From contig WHUX01000019.1 in assembly GCA_015179025.1 (NCBI GenBank), forward strand, positions 310,001 to 374,000: 64,000 nt of DNA, in the 5' to 3' direction. The position numbers and the translations under genes are program-made. The DNA is from Terfezia claveryi. Its lineage: Eukaryota > Ascomycota > Pezizomycetes > Pezizales > Pezizaceae. The notes under the pieces are model-generated. The model made no database searches, had not been told where the DNA came from, and saw only the letters and a list, made by a program, of their open reading frames with translations. Below, one piece after another: positions 58,181 through 64,000 of this stretch (position 1 is its first letter; every line of letters begins with the position of its first letter).

Positions 58181-59472
58181 CTAATCGAGCTTGTGAGGGA
58201 AGTTTCCGGTCTCTGGGGGGGGGGGGGGGGAGGGAATAGATGTTAGATAGAGGTGGTGCGGGGATTGGGGGTGGGGAGTGGAGTATGTTACGTACCGCGC
58301 TGGGTGTCCCATCTTCCAATCCATTCGCTGGGGCAGAGAGATCGATAGGCATGGAAGAACTATATATGGGTTTGGAGTGTAAGTTTTTTGTTAAGTATTG
58401 TAGGATGATGCAAGTTCAATAGAATAGTATTGGTGAATGAAGAGAGAGACTGAGACTGGTGCACTTATGAGAAGGGAAGTAGAGCCCCCCCCCCCCCTTC
58501 TCCTCCTCCCCTCCCCAAAAATAAAAAAAAATAAAAAAAAGAGGAACGGCGTTATGTTTAAACCTGTGTTGAGGTGTAGTGGGGTATGATACTGATGAGA
58601 GAGAAAAAAAGGGAGAGAGAGAGAGAGAGAGAGAGAGATGCGATTAAAACGTACCTGCTTGCAAGGAGCAAAATCCTCACCCTTCGCGTTTATGCACTTG
58701 TAGTAATCGACGTAATTTTGCCAGCACTGTTTTTTTTTTTTTTTTTTTTTTTTTTAAATAATCAGTTACGGTTATCCTCCGCAGCTCTATCTTACCCCCG
58801 CCCCCGGGTGTCCCCCCCACCCCCGGCGGGCGCAGGTCAGGCAGAAGACTTAGACTTACGTGCTTAGTCCTAGAGAAAATCAGACAAAAAACCGGGTGTT
58901 TGTCAGCCTCAATCCACCTCCTCCCACCGTTATTTCTAATCCATATCACGTCTCCATGACCATAATCCAATTGTAAAACCCCCAAATCCAATATATCCAC
59001 CACCCGGGACGTCATCCGTCTTCCCCTCGCTTTTTCTCCCCATCTAGTACCAAACAGTGCAACAATCTCTCTTCACTTCCTTCCACCCCACCTTTCCCGG
59101 AGATCTGCGCCCTCCTGCGCCCATAACCCACCCCAATCCCCACCACAATCGCAGCCCCCCTCGGAAGAAAAAGGAAAAAAAAAGAAAAAAAAAAAGGGTT
59201 AACCATCAAGTTCAATCGAGGGTGTAAACATACTGATTCATGTTTGGGAAACGGGCTATCCACGCACGCAAAGTTAGTCCACCATACCTGACCCAGTCTC
59301 TCTCCCATACCACTCCCGCTACTACCCTCCCCCCCCCTTCCCCAAAACGAAAACAAACCCCACAACAAACATCCAATTCCCGGGGCCTGCGGGGGAAATA
59401 ATGGGAAAACCTACCATCAAACCCCGCGGTCACGAATTTGAACGGCTTAGTCTCTCTCTCGTCGTCAGACAT
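58181..59472 (-). CDS. COX12: Cytochrome c oxidase subunit 6b (Cox12), six exons including a 10-nt microexon
   Basis: Exons 59415-59472, 59234-59255, 58860-58869, 58655-58726, 58296-58359 and 58181-58212 give 258 nt, 85 aa, the usual Cox12 length. Text: MSDDERETKPFKFVTAGFDA, RFPNMNQTKH, CWQNYVDYYKCINAKGEDFA, PCKQFFHAYRSLCPSEWIGR, WDTQRETGNFPHKLD. The twin CX9C/CX10C motif (C-WQNYVDYYK-C and C-KQFFHAYRSL-C) shows import by the Mia40 route into the intermembrane space, where Cox12 joins complex IV. The third exon is only 10 nt and supplies the end of Q, then TKH. Intron 3 has about 25 A directly before its CAG acceptor; intron 5 has about 17 C before CAG; intron 4 holds a GA microsatellite. Confidence 0.95.
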
Positions 59473-59961
59473 TGCTGCTGTTGATATCTAAAAAAGGACT
59501 GTGTAGGTTGGGTGAGTTGAGTGGAGATGGGGGCGATGTCGACGTTTCGGCAGTTGGTTAATTGGGAATGATATGTTGTATCGCCATGAGCGGTTTCAAT
59601 ACGGGTTTTTGAGGCTTGGCGTCACGTGTAACATTTGGAGGAGTGTAGTTGAGGGTAATTGTTGGGGAACGAATCTATCTGAAGTGATTGAATTAAAACA
59701 GGATAAGTCCAGGGCCTTGCATAATTGTTAAGTCGTTTGAACATAATGGGTATGATATTGTCACAAATTTCTGTCTGTCCCATGAATCGTGTGCTGAGTA
59801 CAAATTAATTTGATAACCATATTATAATCATAAAAAGAATGAACAGGATTCCAATTGCAAGTAGAAAAGCACAGAAACGCCTCAATCCTCCCTTTCGTGT
59901 GCACCATTCCAATATACTGAATCCGCATACTTAGTCCAGATGCCAAAATCCCTACTTCCCC
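59473..59961. other. Spacer between COX12 and XDH (same strand)
   Basis: COX12 promoter and XDH 3' region. It contains a palindromic gtcacgtgtaac-type site near 59625. No frame of interest. Confidence 0.5.
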
Positions 59962-62900
59962 TTATATCTCAATAAACCACGCCTTCTCACCCTCTTTCGG
60001 CTCTACATACGCCCTCTTCACAATCGGATCCGCACAACTCAACCTAATCCTCTCCGGTGTCGCCGGACTCATCAACTCCAAACACTCATCACACCCATAA
60101 TCCCTTCTCGCACTCTTCAACGCATCCCTAATAGCAAAGAACACCGAACTAGCCATAAACAACGGCGGCTCACCCACCCCCTTGGATTTCTGGATCGACC
60201 TCAAATTTTTCCACTCCACATCCTTCAGCATACTGACATTAAAAATCTGCGGGATGTCTCTAAACCCAGGGATCTTATATGCTCCAGGACCGCGGGTGAA
60301 TATCTGCCCGCTATTCCGTAGCCAAAGTGATTCTTCCGTAGTGAAGAGTCCTTGGCCTTGGATGAAAGCACCCTCAATCTGTCCGTAGTCGATTGCGGGG
60401 TTGATTGAGCGCCCAATATCCATCTTTATATCTGCCCTCAAGCAAGTCCAGTCACCAGTCAAGGTATCGATCTCAACCTCAGCGGCCGCGACACCCTGGG
60501 TGAAGTAGAAGAACATCTGTCCCTCATTCTCTTCCCATCTATACCCAATGTCAGGTGTCTGATAAAATCCGTTGGCGCTAAGATTAACACGGTCGAAATA
60601 TGCAGCATGTGCCAGCTGCTTCATTGTCGCGTCTGGACCAAGCTTCTCCTTATACGGCTTCAGCCTCTCATTGATTTGCTCACAAGCATTGTAGACAGCA
60701 TAACCGTTCAAGTCGCTAGAAGCGGAAGCTGCTGTAGCAGAAGTGTTGGCTACGGTATTTGTCGCAGTCTCAGAAATGTACACATCTTCCATGGGGATGC
60801 CGAGAGCCTCCGCTGCGACCATGGTCATCTTGGTATGCAAGCCTTGGCCCATTTCTGTTCCGCCGTGGGCAACAAGGACAGAGCCGTCATGGTAGACATG
60901 AACCAGCGCACCTGCCTGGTTCAAGAACAAAGCTGTGAAACTGATCCCGAATTTGGTGGGGATTATTGAAAGACCTCGTTTCTTCCACTTGTGAGAAGCA
61001 TTGAAGGCTTCGATTTCCTCCCGTTTCTTCTCAAAGTCGACTTCCTTCTTGACTTGGTCGTACATGATCGGAACATGCCAGTCGACCAGCTCCTGGTTAA
61101 AATGGGTCTTCTCACCCTCTTTGTAGAAATTTAGTTGCTAGACCTTTTAGTCACCATCCTCGAAGTCATGGCATAGTACAGCTTACCCTCAACTTATCAA
61201 CTGGCATCTTCAATTTATCGGCAACTGCCTCCACGAAAGATTCACAGATGAACATCCCCTGTGGGCCTCCAAAACCCCTGAACGCGGTGTTGGATACTGT
61301 ATTAGTTTTGCAGACCCGCCCACTAATATCCATATTTGGGATGTTATAACAGTTGTCAATATGCGTCAGTGATCGTTCGCACACGGCACCCTATCACATC
61401 TGTCAGGTATGATCGCGAAACCCTTGCAGTGAATGGCTGCTTACACTTAGATCTTGTGACCAGCCACCATTACAAAACACCTCCGCCTTCAACGCCACCA
61501 ACTTCCCATCATTATTTACCCCCACTGTCCACCTCCCCAAGAACGGGTGTCTCTGCCCCGAAGTCAAGATATCCTCATCTCTATTCAGCATGCACCTGAC
61601 CGGCCTCTTCACCTTCTTCGCCGCAACTGCACAAATTGCTGCAAGCTGCACCGAACGTGTCTCCTTCCCACCAAACCCACCACCCAATCGTTTCACCTTC
61701 GCCACAACCCTGTTTGTGGGAACTGCAAGGACTTGCGCAATATAAGTCTGCACCTCCGTAGGATTCTGTGTGCTGCTAATAATCTCCATCTCTTCATCCT
61801 CCTTTGGAATAGCTATAGTTGCATTAGTCTCCAGGTAGAAGTGCTCCTGTCCTCCCATCCTAGAAACTCCAGTGAACACGTGATCCGCTTCAGCCAATGC
61901 TTCATCAATCGGCTTCCCACGGCGGATATATCGATAATGCTCAAAGAAGCTTCCCGCTTCGATAGCCTCCTCCATAGAAAATATAGCAGGGAGCTCTTCA
62001 TACTCAACCCTCACAGCCCTGGCTGCAGCTGAAGCCTGAGTTGCTGTTTTGGCAACAATCATACCGATTGGCTGGCCAGCGGTGAATACCTCGTCAACAG
62101 CAAAGAAAACTTCGTCACACATAGGAGCACCCCACCAGTTCGCTTGTGCAGAAGGTAGGTCATTGTGGTCAATATATTCCACAACACCAGGGAGATCAAG
62201 CGCTGCCGAAGGATCTACTTTCAGGAGCTTTGCATGTGCCTTGGTAGACAACACCATACACCCAAACAACTCGCCCCGCTGTAACGGAATATCATCTGTG
62301 TATGTAGCCTCTCCAGTAGTTTGCTTCATTGCAGCGACATGGGGGACACCTTTTCCATACACTCTTTGCTCATAAGCAACAGTGGCATCTTGATCCCTAT
62401 GACCAGTTGACAGCTCTCGCTCAATTTCTCTGACGGCATCTTGATCAATCTCAATTTGTTCGGTTACCTCGCCCTTCAACTGGGCAATAGTGTCGTGCCA
62501 AAATCGGTAGAAGAATCCAAGTGCAAGCGACTTTCTGTAAACCGCCATGCCACCGGGAACGCCAAAAGAAAGGTTGAAATCCTTCTCGAGAGCATTCATA
62601 GCTCCCTCGAGCACCTCTGAATTTCCCCATTCCTTCCCTTCAAGGTATGCCATAGCCCCTTTTGCCCCAACAGTCATAGGAGCCATACCACCGTAAGCAA
62701 GAATAGCAGATTCAACAATATTATCTTCACCCAGAGTCAGCTGCAGGGCAGCTGTGACAATAGCAATGTCATCATCCTTCCTCTTTGCTTGCTTGTATGC
62801 TCTGAAAAACTCCCCCTTCTCCTTCGCCACGGGAACCCTAATCTTCGCAAGGACCGCATTCGCAGCGAGTGCTGTAGTGCGATATTCTTTGAAGAACGAT

Positions 62901-64000
62901 TCCATAGGAAGCTTGACCTCACCCTCGGAGACACTCTGGGCGATTAAGGTACTCTTCGAAGCCAAAAACACTGGATTCAGATCCGATATAGGTGAAGCTG
63001 TAGCAAGATTACCAGCGGGTGTTCCTACATTCCTAATCTGTCGTCCAGCAAAGTACCTCAACTGCTTCAAAATAGCAGCAAATGGTTGCGACTTCATAGG
63101 ACCATAATGCTTGATTGCCATCTCGGCAACCTTCTCCAGGTCTGTCAGAGTAATATTCGCACCAAATTCCAGATAGTCCTCCTCCAGACTGTACCCCTTC
63201 AATTCTGGGATATCTCCAACGTACACCGAAACAGCATAATTCATAGCCTTGAATTTAATTTCAATCTGTGTTTCTGTACTCCCACCGATGATTTTTGCCG
63301 ATGGTAGTGCTTCCTTGATTTTGATCAGCTGCTCGATTCTCACTGGCCTCAACCACCGCTTCCGCTTGTTCCCAAACGCCAAAGCCTTGAACTCATGCTT
63401 CATCAAAGATGGAGGGAAAATGAGTTCCTGATCCGACCTCAACTCAATGAACCCTGGTGAAGTGAATCTTTTGATTGGAGTCTCCTCTCCAACAGTCTCG
63501 GTAGACTTATTTTTACAACATTCAGCGGGTGGTTTCCCATCTTTTTGCATACAACACCCTCCGTGGCCATTCACTCCGTTGGCCTTCTCACAACCTGCAC
63601 CACTGCTGAATGTTTGTGCGGCATCCAATATTGGCCGGTAGCCCGTACATCGACAGAGATTCCCATCAAAGGCTTCCTCAACATCATGCTTCGTTGGATC
63701 AGAATTGTTTCTCAGCAGCGCATATAAACTCTTTTAACAATAAGGAAATACCATACATTAGCTACCGGTTCTTCCGGGGAAACTGAAACATCTTGAAACA
63801 TAGACATCTGACAGGGAACCCACCATGACAATCCCCGGAGTGCAAAACCCACATTGCGATCCGTGCCACTTCGCAATCCTTTCCTGTACTGGATGTGGCT
63901 TCTTTGAATTCCCAATTCCCTCGACAGTAATGACATGTTTTCCATCAACACTAATCAGGGGCGCAAGACAAGCATTAACTGATGCATGGTATATCTTCCT
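59962..64000 (-). CDS. XDH: Xanthine dehydrogenase, 5' end cut by the right window edge
   Basis: Exons 63824 to beyond 64000, 61445-63730, 61187-61390 and 59962-61137, all joined in phase 0. The enzyme oxidises hypoxanthine and xanthine to uric acid with NAD in purine breakdown (hxA in Aspergillus). Seen: 2Fe-2S domain with [16 protein letters not shown] and [10 protein letters not shown]; cysteine-rich linker ([11 protein letters not shown]); FAD domain with [16 protein letters not shown] and [20 protein letters not shown]; molybdopterin domains with [54 protein letters not shown] and [15 protein letters not shown], whose glutamate is the catalytic base. The C-terminal stop at 59962 matches the family. 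The first part of the 2Fe-2S domain lies outside the window. Nothing looks damaged; about 1,280 residues are present of the usual 1,350 or so. Confidence 0.97.

Noticed and set aside
1..64000. CRISPR arrays, bacterial operons or integrated phage
   Set aside because: The window is spliced eukaryotic DNA; the only regular tandem repeats are minisatellites and intronic duplications without spacers.

Overview
The window reads as a nuclear contig of a filamentous ascomycete. Genes carry many short introns (about 45-180 nt, GTRNGY donors, CTAAC/CTGAC-type branch sites, YAG acceptors), spacers are long, and the products are fungal-type: Prm1, Spo22/Zip4, Tsp3-like tetraspanin, Snu66, Cox12, a degenerate GTPase-RasGEF fusion. 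A fungal phytochelatin synthase and scattered Fot1/pogo and mariner-type MITE insertions fit a Pezizomycete (truffle or relative), but that placement is inference from gene content only.

Left part (1-6.1 kb): the 5' end of PRM1 (mating-cell membrane fusion) runs off the left edge, followed on the same strand by a many-exon SPO22/ZIP4 meiosis gene. From 7.2 to 9.8 kb sits a complete Fot1-type DNA transposon with 43-bp terminal inverted repeats, a TA target duplication and an open 707-codon transposase frame. An unrecognised 235-aa gene follows, then a five-exon F-box gene (12.2-14.6 kb) and a tetraspanin (15.0-16.1 kb).

Middle part: 16.1-19.6 kb is a gene-free, AT-rich transposon graveyard holding an internally deleted transposase relic and small inverted-repeat elements. 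Then come a large mitochondrial-type AAA+ ATPase (19.6-23.8 kb, with four reading-frame breaks in C/G tracts), peptidyl-tRNA hydrolase PTH2, the spliceosomal protein SNU66, two related MITEs (28.0-28.8 kb), ribosomal protein eS10 and a conserved-looking 371-aa unknown. A 5.8-kb spacer, part of it a pyrimidine-rich leader, leads to a PSP1-domain gene.

Right part: an RRM protein is divergent from phytochelatin synthase (heavy-metal detoxification); sphingosine-1-phosphate lyase converges on the latter. A 42-aa spliced microprotein candidate lies at 50.6 kb. A 1015-aa RasGEF protein with a degenerate GTPase domain follows, then COX12, whose 258-nt coding sequence is split into six exons including a 10-nt microexon. 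Xanthine dehydrogenase runs off the right edge.

For most spliced genes the exon joins I chose by eye give a coding length divisible by three and restore the family motifs across the junctions, which is the main support for them. There is no cluster of genes sharing one pathway; the gene order looks like ordinary housekeeping genes interspersed with transposon debris.
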